A stretch of DNA of 64,000 bases from Dendrobium chrysotoxum (taxonomy: Eukaryota; Streptophyta; Magnoliopsida; Asparagales; Orchidaceae). This document shows positions 35,031-45,455 of this stretch, piece after piece. Position 1 is the stretch's first letter. Each line of letters begins with the position of its first letter. The position numbers were made by a program, and so were the translations under genes. The notes under the pieces were generated by a model. That model saw nothing but the letters and a program-made list of their open reading frames with translations, was not told where the DNA came from and made no database searches. Where the stretch lies: assembly GCA_019925795.1 (NCBI GenBank), contig CM034297.1:49867941-49931940 (forward strand). Reading direction: 5' to 3'.

Positions 35031-36439
35031 AACAAATACGTCCGAGCAAGCAATTTTAAGAAGGGCAAGTTGTTGTAGGAAACAAGTCAACCTAGAAAGA
35101 GTATTTAAGGAGATGTGCAAGTCTAGCTTAGGTTCAACAAAAATAATAGATGGTGCATCAATTAAATTTGAGAAATTAAATGCTAAAGAAGAGGGAGAAT
35201 AATTTATGTACCTCTATACAAAGGAAAATAGATGCCAATTCCAAAAGAAAAGTGTCCGATCTCAATCATGAAAAAGCAGTTCCATGCAAGGTTTTATTTT
35301 ACATTATATATGCGGTAAAGAAGAGAACAAGGACAATACTAAGTACAAATATTGATTAAGACTTCATAATGCTAACAAAAAATGAACTATGGCTAAATTA
35401 GACGGTGAATTCTTGATGGTGAATGAAACCAATGTATAGAGTTATGGAAATAAGTAAGATTCTTACACTTTTCTACTAGCTATGCTTATATACAGAAATA
35501 CGGGGTCTCCTTAGACATGCTTCTTACTAACAATTGCTTAAATGCCAGATTCATTGACGAAGCATCCATGTGCCGAAAATCATTTGAATATCATTCTCAA
35601 GGAAAAATAATAAAATTTAAAATCATTATCCTAGTCAAACCAAGCCTCATTGTAAGGGTCAATCAAGCTTAATTAATTTCTCTTGAATTAACCATTTACA
35701 TAAAAATAGTTTTCTACTATCTCGAAATGGCGTTTCATCAACCCCGCTCATTCAAAAATTATCAGCCATAAGATGGGTGGAAAAGCGGGCAAGGCCATGC
35801 CAACCATATTCGATACTTGAAACTAATACATTCAGCCTGAAGCTACCTTAATAAGATACAAGAAAATTAAAAATCTGCACCATCTGAACCAGAAATTCTA
35901 TAAGTGATCTCTCAGCCAAAATTCAGACAAAACTATCTGCTGTAAATGGATCTAGTTTGGTTGTTCCCATATTCACTAACTAATGTCATAAGTAGAAGCA
36001 ACTTCAAAAAGAACAAATCCCCACTCAAGTTCCATCCGTCGGAATGTGTACCTCAACCATTCCAACCAAGCTCATGCTTAATACATAGCAAGTCATATGT
36101 CTAATATGTAAATGATCTACATAAGTTCTTACTCCCAGGTAGCCTAGGTTCATTCCGAGAGAAAGTATTAACTCTAAACATAGAATTGAGAGGGACAGGT
36201 TCAGCACATTCTTAAATCATGTCCACCGTACAAAAAGATCAATAATCTTCATCATCATTAGCTTTATATCAACTAGTTTGGATCTAATTTATAAATCAAA
36301 ACTACTCAAACCTGTGTCTTGATCTTCTAGCATTATATATCAAACACTATCATTTTAAAATCCAAAAAACTGCATATCATATACCATAATATATTAGTCC
36401 AAAGATTCTTATCTTACAAGAATTACTCAATTTGTTCCA
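35031..36439. other. Non-coding stretch downstream of the host gene
   Basis: No supported gene or element. Short open frames (for example 36025-36207) show no family. It is AT-rich. Confidence 0.5.
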
Positions 36440-36731
36440 TCTTTTTTCATTTATTCCAGATAAGCCGTAAATTAGTCCATCTTTTTCATTTATTCTAGAG
36501 CAATTTTTTACAAATAATATATACTAAAGTACCAAATGTACCTATTTTATGATTTAATCATGGAAATAACGTCATGGATGCCATTATAAACCCCGCTCAT
36601 CATCACAATTCGCACCAACTAACACTGCCAGTGTAACATCTCAACCCATCAAAACAAATTTGGGAAAAAAAGGTTCTATAAACTAACAGCAGCAAATCAT
36701 ACAAACATGAGCCATCATAAGCAAATCCCAC
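36440..36731 (-). other. Putative 3' UTR of the At5g19025-like gene
   Basis: On the minus strand, the sequence after the TGA stop at 36732 contains two AATAAA hexamers (36489-36494 and 36450-36455) about 240-280 bases downstream, a usual distance for a plant 3' end. Composition falls from GC-rich to AT-rich at the stop codon. The extent is inferred; no transcript evidence is available. Confidence 0.35.
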
Positions 36732-37406
36732 TCACTTTTTAAGCCGGCGACCACGTTTCTGGCTCCACGCCTCAAGCTTCGCCAAGGGGCAACCACATCG
36801 AGCGCGAAAAAGCAGCACAGCCCGACCATTCGGCGGTGCCATTCTCCGAAGCTCAGCACGTAAACACTCATAATCCGGATTATTCCCCTGCTGACCCCCC
36901 TTCCACGGAAGCTCGTCAATCTCCTTCCATGCAACCGCCGCCGCAGAAGCCGATCCGCTTCCCGACGAGATAAACCGAATACAATCCTCTGTCTGAATCT
37001 GGACATCGAACTCCATCGCCTTCCTCAAACCCCGGCATCGCGGATTCTCGCATCGGCGGGACCATATGAAGGCTCGGTAGCAGGCGATCTCGACTGCGCC
37101 GATGAAGGCAGCGAGAAAGACAAGGAAGCCGGCGAGGAAGGGGAGAGGGTCGGAGATTGGGATGAGAGGAATGAGGGAGGAAACAGCGCGGATGATGTGC
37201 GAGAATGACGAAGCGATGAGGAAGGTGCAGGAGAAGAGGACGAGGACGAGAATGATGAGGTCGAGTGTTGCGGAAGGGGAGTGGTTGCAGGAGGAAGAAG
37301 AGGAGGCGGATGGAGAAAGGGAGGACGAGGTGAGCTTACGGTTAGGGTTAGGGTTTTGGTGGTGGAGGCGACGGGGTTTGAGGAAGGAATGAGGGGAGGA
37401 GGCCAT
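36732..37406 (-). CDS. At5g19025-like two-pass membrane protein (L34e-superfamily label)
   Basis: This is the only convincing host gene. The 224-residue protein starts with a Ser/Pro/Asn-rich N-terminus. Two hydrophobic segments follow, at about residues 48-66 and 88-110. A Cys-containing motif (C-ENPR-C, 119-124) leads into a conserved block ending in GRAVLLFRARCGCPLAKLE and a basic tail, KRGRRLKK. I recognise this C-terminal half from the plant family of uncharacterised protein At5g19025, often labelled 'ribosomal protein L34e superfamily'. The two likely membrane spans make a ribosomal role doubtful, and the biochemical function is unknown. I chose the ATG at 37404-37406 because its context, ACCATGGCC, is optimal. 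An in-frame ATG at 37437-37439 would add 11 residues and cannot be excluded. The frame is open throughout and no intron is needed. Local GC is far above the surroundings, as expected for a real exon. Possible AATAAA poly(A) signals lie downstream at 36489-36494 and 36450-36455. Confidence 0.85.
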   Translation of the reverse strand: MASSPHSFLKPRRLHHQNPNPNRKLTSSSLSPSASSSSSCNHSPSATLDLIILVLVLFSCTFLIASSFSHIIRAVSSLIPLIPISDPLPFLAGFLVFLAAFIGAVEIACYRAFIWSRRCENPRCRGLRKAMEFDVQIQTEDCIRFISSGSGSASAAAVAWKEIDELPWKGGQQGNNPDYECLRAELRRMAPPNGRAVLLFRARCGCPLAKLEAWSQKRGRRLKK

Positions 37407-37640
37407 GGTCGTGAGGGAGGAGATGGGATAGTAGATCATGTTAAGCGTCGGCACCGCGGACGAGCTGCCGACGCTCGCTTCCGTCGCTTCTTTTGTCTTC
37501 GCATGCTTTCTTATTTTTTTAATTGAAATATTGCGTCATTAAATTACAAGATCTCGATCGCGATTGGACGAAAAAAAAAAAGTATCACATAACTTACCCC
37601 CACACGTATTCCTTGCGGAATTTAAGGTTATGTTTGGAAT
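37407..37640 (-). promoter_or_regulatory. 5' UTR/promoter-proximal region of the host gene
   Basis: GC-rich up to about 37500, then abruptly AT-rich on the minus strand, as expected for a 5' UTR meeting a promoter. An A-rich ATTAAAAAAATAAG segment near 37508-37522 could act as a weak TATA region. No transcription start can be fixed from the sequence. Confidence 0.3.
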
Positions 37641-37945
37641 AATTTTTTTTTCTTAATGCTTCTTAGACCTGAATCAAAGTTATGTTTGATTAAGATTTTT
37701 ATTTTTTGTTTTTAAGAATTTTTTGTACTAAAAATTTATTTTTATAACATTTTTTAAAAAAATACTTTTCACACATAAATTTTATAATCATTTTTACAAA
37801 AATACAACCGTAGAATCGTTCTCAACTTTTTCTCATACTAAGGATAAATTGCCAAATCTCTCTTTTATTTATAATTTTAAAGAATATGCTCACAAGTTTA
37901 TTTGGGATTGTTATATAAAAATATGTTATAGCTCTCTAGCTATGG

Positions 37946-38103
37946 AGAGATTATTACTTGTGATCACCGGACCGTTTGGAGGCCAATCAAGATACGCTAT
38001 GCCACCCGATACATAGTGATATACAGTAACAGCACACAGTGTATTGGTGATGTGTCCTGATTTGCCTCCGGGCTCCGTCCGGTGACCGCACATAATAATT
38101 TCA
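37946..38103. mobile_element. Foldback MITE, ATTACGTG family (copy 3)
   Basis: The left end GATTATTACTTGTGATCACC pairs with the right end GGTGACCGCACATAATAATT, and CGGACC...CCGTCCGG words pair further in. It is about 158 bp and lies about 500 bp upstream of the host gene start. Confidence 0.7.
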
Positions 38104-38386
38104 GCTAGCTAGGAGGCACGCGATCTTTTGAACAATAACAATGCTCAAATTTCCCTTTTCAAAGCTCATGTAATTAATCTATAGCAAAACTTCACAACAA
38201 CCTACCAGAGATTATTACTTGTTGCAGGTTATAATAGAAAGAAGACAAAAAAGAATCCTAGATTTAAAATATGAGCAACCTACCAACATATAACAGGAGT
38301 TTCAAATATTATTCGAGCATTGTCCTCACACTAAAATAGTAGCCCTAAAATGCACTAAACATTCTATTAATTGTTATAATAAAATT

Positions 38387-39105
38387 GTGTATCTTTTTGT
38401 TGTTGTTTTGGCCCTTCGTTTTTGTTGTTGTTGTTATTGGCCTACTCTGTAGGTTCTGTTTTTGAGTTTGTTGTTGCTTCAATTGGTAGATTGGTTTTCT
38501 GTTTTGGTTGAGGCTATGGGGTGCCTCGGTTTTGGCTAAGCTTTTGGGTTGATCATCCATAAAGTTTTTTGTTTCCTTTTAGTTTTCCTTTCGTTTGTTG
38601 TGTTGGCCCATGTTATTTGGATTGGATATGGTTGGTCAGTTTTGCTTTGTGGGGTCGTTGGTCTACTGGCTCTTGGCCTATTTGGGGTCCGGGTCGGTTG
38701 AGTCATTCCTGCTCATTATGGCTCTTTGGCTTGGGATATTGGCTGTCGGCTACTGTTGTGGTTTCCTTTTATTTTTGTTGTCTTCTATTCATGTCTTCCT
38801 CTTTGCAGGTTGTTGTTCGTAGGTTGTTGTAGATTATGCATTTTTTGCTGGCTGGAGCAGTTTGCAGTTGTTTTGTTGCTCTTGCATTCCTTGGTGGACC
38901 TGCTCTTCAGCGGCCGTGGACTCTTCTCTTCCTTTTGTTTGTTTGTTTTGTTGTTGTTGTTGTTTTTTATTTTCTCGTAATAGATTGATTCATTAGCTCA
39001 TAGGTTTTGCTTTAAATATTGTATTTTTAGAGAGCTGATGAATCTTTAAAAACTTGTAATCCTTTTTTATATCATTGCGTGTGGGTTTTATCCCAAAAAA
39101 AATTG
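38387..39105 (+). mobile_element. L1-like 3' fragment, original insertion (copy A)
   Basis: It ends in a short A-tail after ACTTGTAATCC and GTGGGTTTTATCC, the family 3' end also seen at 16520-16590. It is bounded by a 12-bp target duplication, tataataaaatt (38375-38386 and 39106-39117). The long T/G-rich open frames on both strands are not conserved between copies A, B and C and are not genes. Confidence 0.8.
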
Positions 39106-39409
39106 TATAATAAAATTCAAACCTAGATTAAAGCTTGCTCGCATAATGCTTGTACATATTCAAATAATGTTCGAGTATGGATCGAACCTGTTCGAACAAT
39201 GTCCTTTTATTTTTTGCTCTTTATATTTTATGGAATTGTTTAAATTGAATTGATCTGCTGCTCATACAGATATTCAGCCAAATTATGTCTCTAGAGAGAT
39301 ATTATGATGCTCAGGTCACATAAATTCAAGGCTATGATAAAGTTAGACAACTTGATGCTTCTTAATTTTTTGAAATTGTATGATTCTTAAATACATTTAT
39401 TAACACTTT

Positions 39410-39540
39410 GGCTTCGTTTGGGACGGCTTTCTTACTGCTTTCTAAAATAGCTTTTGGTATAAAATTTTCTAGTTTAAGAAATTTTTGTACTAAAATATTG
39501 CTTTTAAAAAACAATAAGAAAGCTATCCCAAACGAAGCCT
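39410..39540. mobile_element. Tourist-like MITE (copy d, in segment A)
   Basis: Nearly perfect terminal inverted repeats GGCTTCGTTTGGGACGGC / GCTATCCCAAACGAAGCC, 131 bp. Flanks read TTT on both sides. Confidence 0.85.
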
Positions 39541-39690
39541 TTATCAACCATATTGCATGAATTGACAACATTTAAATATATTAAATAGAGGCCAACAATA
39601 ACATTTATGAATATTTAAATACAACATAACAACAGTTAATTGATCTAACTTAATAAACTTAAAAAATCTTTTAATTAAATAATGCATCAA

Positions 39691-39790
39691 GAGATCGGGT
39701 CTGCGGCCGAGTGGTCGACGAAACGCATTCCTCCCTTCTCACCCGGGCTCGAATCCCCTAACTGTCCAAAATAATAATAATAATAATAAT
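39691..39790 (+). mobile_element. tRNA-derived SINE (segment A)
   Basis: A short tRNA-like body carries an A-box-like GCGGCCGAGTGG (39703-39714) and a B-box-like GGCTCGAATCC (39746-39756), then an ATAATAATAATAATAATAAT tail. AATGCATCAA flanks it on both sides as a probable target duplication. The A box resembles tRNA-Ser/Leu (GGCCGAGTGGT). It cannot fold as an intact tRNA gene, so it is a retroposon, not a tRNA. Confidence 0.75.
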
Positions 39791-40277
39791 GCATCAAAAA
39801 GTGTTATAAATTATGAGAAAATATTAGTTGGAAACTAATAGTGAGTATTGGCGGCAAATTTGAATGCTTTGTTCGCTCCTTTCAATATTGGTAGCCCTAG
39901 CTACAATATGAAGGAGAATAATGGAGAATCCTATGTTCAAAAATAAACCTTATTTGAACCATATTCAAAGATGTTTCCAGCCTTGTTATGAGCATACTTT
40001 GAACCAGCTCCTATATATGTGCAAAAGCACATTCATGTGGATGGGCTGAAGTTGCAGGAGGCTGATATAAATGCAATAATAGATATTCTCGGAGAGAGAA
40101 GAAAATAAATGAAAATATGTCTCAATTAATGAGCTAATGGACATATATTTTTCACCAATTTTCTTTCCCCCTTTAGTATCAATATTGTTATCTTTATATC
40201 AATATTCTATAACCTCAACCCATTAAAATGAGTATGTTTATGCATAAATGAAGAGAAAATCGCATAATAGTTAGTTT

Positions 40278-40320
40278 AAACCATGCTTGAATGAGATGCG
40301 ATCTCTTTCAAACATGGTTT
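40278..40320. repeat. Palindrome in segment A
   Basis: AAACCATGCTTGAATGAGA faces TCTCTTTCAAACATGGTTT with few mismatches, a 43-bp hairpin. The equivalent in segment B is at 42452-42494. Segment C has lost it. Confidence 0.75.
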
Positions 40321-41611
40321 GAAGCTTTTCATGATGTTCAAACTTTATTCAAGGACTGTTCCAAGCCTAGTTTCACATCTAATGGTAAAATCTTAAGTTT
40401 GAATCAGATGCTCGATATATATTTTAACAACAATAAAATACTAAATATTATGTTCAATCAGTGTTCATTTCCTACTTAGGGTTCTCTTACTACCTCCTTC
40501 ATATTATATACATAGTCTTTCATGTTCATATAGTTGATTCGTAGGTGCCTAATAGGTTTTAATCAAGAGACTTGACCAAAGAAGTCACGTCACCAAAAAG
40601 GAGAACTCACCCAATGAAAGAAGCAACTCCATAGTAAGCTAGTTGGTCCTAACTCATGGATTCATGACCACTCTCCCTAAAAGGATCATCTTATGAAAAC
40701 TTGTTTCTGTTGCTATTGTTATTGGCCTACTTTGTAGGTTCTGCTTTAATTGGGTTTGTTGTTGCTTCGATTGGTGGATGGTTTTTTGTTTTGGTTGAGG
40801 TTGTGGGGTGTCTTGGTTTTGGCTGAGGTTTTGGGTTGATCATCCATAAAGTTTTTTGTTTCCTTTTAGTTTTCCTTTCGTTGGTTGTGTTGGCCCATGT
40901 TCTTTGGATTGACTATGGTTGGTCAATTTTACCTTGGGGTCGTTGGCCTATTGGCTCTTGGCCTGTTTGGGGTCTGGGTCGGTTGAGTCATTCCTGCTCA
41001 TTGTGGCTCTTTGGCCTGGGATATGTGGATTATGCATTCTTTACTAGCTGGAGCAGTTTGCAGCTGTTTTGTTGCTCTTGCATTCCTTGGTGGACTTGCT
41101 CTTCGGCGGCTGTGGACTCTTCTCTTCCTTTTGTTTGTTTGTTTTGTTGTTGTTATTGTTTTTCATTTTCTTGTAATAGATTGATTCATTAGCTCAGGTT
41201 TTGCTTTAAATATTATATTTTTAGAGAGCTGATGAATCTTTAAAGACTTGTAATCCTTTTTTATATCAACGTAGGCCCCTCTGTGGGTTTTATTCAAAAA
41301 AAAAATTTGTATAATAAAATTCAAACCTAGATCAAAGCTTGCTCACATAATGCTTGTACATATTCAAATAATGTTTGAGTATGGATCGAACTTATTCGAA
41401 CAATGTCCTTTTATTTTTTGCTCTCTATATTTTATGGAATTGTTTAAATTGAATTGATCTGCTGCTCATACAAATATTCAGCCAAATTATGTCTCCAGAG
41501 AGATATTATAATGCTCAGGTCACATAAATTCAAGGCTATGATAAAGTTAGACAACTTGATGCTTCTTAATTTTTTGAAATTGTATGATTCTTAAATACAT
41601 TTATTAACACT

Positions 41612-41740
41612 GGCTTTGTTTGGGACGACTTTCTTATTGCTTTCTAAAGTAGCTTTTGGTATAAAATTTTCTAGTTCAAGAAATTTTTGTACTAAAATGT
41701 TGCTTTAAAAAACAATAAGAAAGCTGTCCCAAACGAAGCC
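41612..41740. mobile_element. Tourist-like MITE (copy e, in segment B)
   Basis: Duplicated along with segment B. Terminal repeats GGCTTTGTTTGGGACGAC / GCTGTCCCAAACGAAGCC. Confidence 0.85.
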
Positions 41741-41890
41741 TTTATCAACCATATTGTATGAATTGACAACATTTAAATATATTAAATAGAGGCCAACAAT
41801 AACATTTATGAATATTTAAATACAACATAACAAAAGTTGATTGATCTAACTTAACAAACTTAAAAGTCTTTTAATTAAATAATGCATCAA

Positions 41891-41985
41891 GAGATCGGGT
41901 ATGCGGCCGAGTGGTCGACGGAACGCATTCCTCTCTTTTCACCCGGGCTCGAATCTCCTAACTATCCAAAATAATAATAATAATA
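41891..41985 (+). mobile_element. tRNA-derived SINE (segment B)
   Basis: Same insertion duplicated in segment B, with small changes in the boxes and a shorter ATA tail. Confidence 0.75.
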
Positions 41986-43878
41986 ATGCATCAAAAAGTG
42001 TTATAAATTATGACAAAATATTAGTTGGAAACTAATAGTGAGTATTGGCGGTAAATTTGAATGTTTTATTCGCTCCTTTCAATATTGGTGGCCCTAGGTA
42101 CAATATAAAGGAGAATAAAGGAGAATCCCATGTTCAAAATAAACCTTATTTGAACCATATTCAAAGATGTTTCAAGCCTTGTTATGAGCATACTTTGAAA
42201 GCACATTCATGTGGATGGGCTAAAGTTGCAGGAGGCTGATATAAAGACAATAATAGATATTCTTGGAGAGAGAAGAAAATAAATGAAAACATGTCTCAAT
42301 TAATGAGCTAATGGACATATATTTTTCACCAATTTTCTTTCCCCCTTTAGTATCAATATTGTTATCTTTATATCAATATTCTATAACCTCAACTCATTAA
42401 AATGAGTATGTTTATGCATAAATGAAGAGAAAATCGAAAAATACTTAGTTTAAACCATGTTTGAATGAGATGCGACCACTTTCAAACATGGTTTGAAGCT
42501 TTTCAAGATGTTCAAAACTTATTCAATGACTGTTCCAAGCCTAGTTTCACATCTAATGGTAAAATCTTAAGTTTGAACCAGATGCTTGATATATATTCTA
42601 ACAACAATTAAATACTAAATATTATGTTCAATCAGTGTTCATTTTCCTACTTAGGGTTCTCTTACTACCTCATTCGTATTATATACATAATCTTTCATGT
42701 TCATATAGTTGATTCGTAGGTGCCTAATAGGTTTTAATCAAGAGACTTGACCAAAGAAGTCACGTCACCAAAGAGGAGAACTCACTCAATGAAAAAAGCA
42801 GCACCATAGTAAGTTAGTTGGTCCTAACTCATGGATTCATGACCACTCTCCCTAAAAGGATCATCTTATGAAAACTCGTTTCTGTTGCTATTGTTATTGG
42901 CCTACTCTGTAGGTTCTGCTTTTGGGTTTGTTGTTGCTTCGATTGGTGAATGGTTTTCTGTTTTGGTTGAGGTTGTGGGATGTCTTGGTTTTGGCTGAGG
43001 TTTTGGGTTGATCATCCATAAAGTTTTTTGTTTCCTTTTAGTTTTCCTTTCGTTGGTTGTGTTGGCCCATGTTTTTTGAATTGGCTATGGTTGGTCGATT
43101 TTACCTTGTGGGGTCGTTGGCCTATTGGCTCTTGGCCTGTTTGGGGCCTGGGTCGGTTGAGTCATTCCTGCTCATTATGGCTCTTTGGCCTGGGATATTG
43201 GCTGTTGGCTACTGTTGTGGTTTCCTTTTATTTTTGTTGTCTTCTATTCCTGTCTTCCTCTTTGCAGGTTGTTGTTGGCAGGTTGCTGTGGATTATGCAT
43301 TCTTTGCTGGCTGGTGCAGTTTGCAACTATTTTGTTGCTCTTGCATTCCTTGGTGGACCTGCTCTTCGGCGGATGTGGACTCTTCTCTTCCTTTTGTTTG
43401 TTTGTTTTGTTGTTGTTATTGTTTTTCATTTTCTTGTAATAGATTGATTCATTAGCTCAGGTTTTGCTTTAAATATTGTATTTTTAGAGAGCTGATGAAT
43501 CTTTAAAGACTTGTAATCTTTTTTTATATCAACGCGTAGGCCGTTCTGTGGATTTTATCCAAAAAAAAAATTTGTATAATAAAATTCAAACCTAGATCAA
43601 AGCTTGCTCGCATAATGCTTGTACATATTCAAATAATGTTTGAGTATGGATCGAACCTGTTCGAACAATATTCTTTTATTTTTTGCTCTCTATATTTTAT
43701 GGAATTGTTTAAATTGAATTGATCTGCTGCTCATACAGATATTCAGCCAAATTATATCTCTAGAGAGATATTATGATGCTCAGGTCACATAAATTCAAGG
43801 CTATGATAAAGTTAGACAACTTGATGCTTCTTAATTTTTTGAAATTGTATGATTCTTAAATACATTTATTAACACTTT

Positions 43879-44007
43879 GGCTTCGTTTGGGACGGCTTTC
43901 TTACTGCTTTCTAAAGTAGCTTTTGGTATAAAATTTTCTTGTTCAAGAAATTTTTGTACTAAAATGCTGCTTAAAAAAACAATAAGAAAGTTGTCCCAAA
44001 CGAAGTC
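43879..44007. mobile_element. Tourist-like MITE (copy f, in segment C)
   Basis: Duplicated along with segment C. Terminal repeats GGCTTCGTTTGGGACGGC / GTTGTCCCAAACGAAGTC. Confidence 0.85.
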
Positions 44008-44158
44008 TTTATCAACCATAATGCATGAATTGACAACATTTAAATATATTAAATAGAGGCCAACAATAACATTTATGAATATTTAAATACAGCATAACAG
44101 CAATTAATTGATCTAACTTAACAAACTTAAAAAGTCTTTTAATTAAATAACGCATCAA

Positions 44159-44258
44159 GAGATCGGGTCTGCGGCCGAGTGGTCGACGGAACGCATTCCT
44201 CTCTTCTCACCCGGGCTCGAATCCCCTAACTGTCCAAAATAATAATAATAATAATAAT
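44159..44258 (+). mobile_element. tRNA-derived SINE (segment C)
   Basis: Same insertion duplicated in segment C. A and B boxes are as in copy A. Confidence 0.75.
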
Positions 44259-44484
44259 GCATCAAAAAGTGTTATAAATTATGTCAAAATATTAGTTGGA
44301 AACTAATAGTGAGTATTGGCGGTAAATTTGAATGTTTTGTTCGCTCCTTTCAATATTGGTAGCCCTAGGTACAATATGAAGGAGAATAAAGGAGAATCCT
44401 ATGTTCAAAAATAAACCTTATTTGAACCATGTTCAAAGATGTTTCAAGCCTTGCTATGAGCATACCAAAGAGGAGAACTCACCC

Positions 44485-45300
44485 ATTGTCTGGCGACGGA
44501 GGTCGGGAGGACAATATTCGATGAGCGATAGTGGTCAGAAAGATCATTGTCTGGCGACGGAGATCGGAAGGACCGTAGTCGGCAACTGGGCGGAAGTCCG
44601 ACGTTAGTTGGTGGTCGGGTGTAAGTCCAACAATAAATGGAAGCCATGTGGAAGTCTGACGTCAGTTGGTGGCTGGACAGAAGTCTGGCGTCAATTGATG
44701 GCCGGGTGGAAATCCGATGATAGTCTAGCGACGGTCGGTGGTCTGACGGTGGTCGAGGAGGAATCTGGTGGAAAGAGATCTCTAATTTATCTCTCTTCCT
44801 TCACTTTCTTGCTTGAGTCCTTGCTCCCCTTTCCATATGGAATGAGGGGTTTATTTATAGTTTTATAGGAGTTGTATGACCAGTAAATAGGAGGGAGATA
44901 AAGGGTATGTTGTGAGTGGTTTGAATGGACGACCGATATTGATCCCTTTGATCGTAGATCATTTACTCGGCATTTGAATATTTTAATGATATCAAAATTT
45001 AACAATCTTGGGCTCCTTGGATTTGTCTCGTTGAGCCGCTCGACTCGACTATAAGCATGCCATGTTTAGAGTTCGTTTGGTAATCCAAATTATGGTTTGA
45101 ACTTTTCAAATGTGCTTCGAGTCTTCGATTTGGACTCATTTGGGCTCAGATTGAGTCGAATTTGGTGTCGTTGGATTCTTATTTTCAAGTTCAACTATAA
45201 GTTTGCTAAAATTGCAGTTTGCATGGTCTCATATTTAATTTCGAAAATTTTCAACTTGATTTTGTCTCGAGTTCATGCCCGATCAAGATAATTTTGTTTT
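44485..45300 (+). repeat. LTR-like repeat X, copy X1
   Basis: It starts with GACGGAGGTCGG / GGAAGGACCGTAGTCGG minisatellite-like words, then a TATA box (TTTATTTATAG, 44850-44860). A later tract contains CGTTGAGCCGCTCGACTCGACTATAAGCATGCC-like sequence. The same order is found on the minus strand at 53140-54500. TATA placement and length suggest a truncated LTR, but TG...CA ends and a target duplication were not found. Confidence 0.65.
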
Positions 45301-45335
45301 TATGAAATATCAGTTCAAAAAAACTGGTTTAAAAA

Positions 45336-45455
45336 GGCTTAGTTTGGGATGGCTTTCTTACTTCTTCTTAAAGCAGCTTTTTAGTACAAAATTTAAATTA
45401 TTTTAACAAGCAAGTTGCTTTAAGAAGCAGTTAGAAAATCGTCCCGAGCGAAGCC
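45336..45455. mobile_element. Tourist-like MITE (copy g)
   Basis: Left end GGCTTAGTTTGGGATGGC, right end ATCGTCCCGAGCGAAGCC; 120 bp. Confidence 0.8.

Larger units (their letters stand above)
38431..40715 (+). repeat. 2.2-kb tandem segment, copy A
   Basis: First of three direct copies. Landmarks recur in the same order in A, B and C: TTGTTATTGGCCTACT (38431, 40716, 42891), an L1-like 3' end, a Tourist-like MITE and a tRNA-derived SINE. In A and B an AATGAGCTAATGGACATA segment and a GATTCGTAGGTGCCTAATAG segment follow. Copy A alone has the left target duplication of its L1-like insertion. Confidence 0.92.
40716..42890 (+). repeat. 2.2-kb tandem segment, copy B
   Basis: Nearly identical to copies A and C. 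Its L1-like part (40716-41305) lacks roughly 110 bases present in A and C between CTGGGATAT and GATTATGCATTC (near 41030). Its left border falls inside the L1-like sequence, so it carries no left target duplication. Confidence 0.92.
42891..44484 (+). repeat. 2.2-kb tandem segment, copy C (shortened)
   Basis: Matches A and B up to AGCATAC at 44465, then jumps to CAAAGAGGAGAACTCACCCA (44466-44484), skipping about 600 bases of the unit. It then runs into the LTR-like repeat X1. Confidence 0.9.

Noticed and set aside
37102..37526. Plus-strand open frames of 96 and 81 codons opposite the host gene
   Set aside because: Arg/Glu/Gly-rich shadow frames of the GC-rich minus-strand gene, with no domain or codon structure of their own.
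39691..39770. Intact tRNA-Ser/Leu gene
   Set aside because: It has the A and B boxes but cannot form a full cloverleaf, and has an ATA tail and flanking duplication, so it is a SINE.
43028..43455. 139- and 132-codon hydrophobic frames in segment C
   Set aside because: They lie in a T/G-rich L1-like 3' region; the frames are broken in copies A and B.
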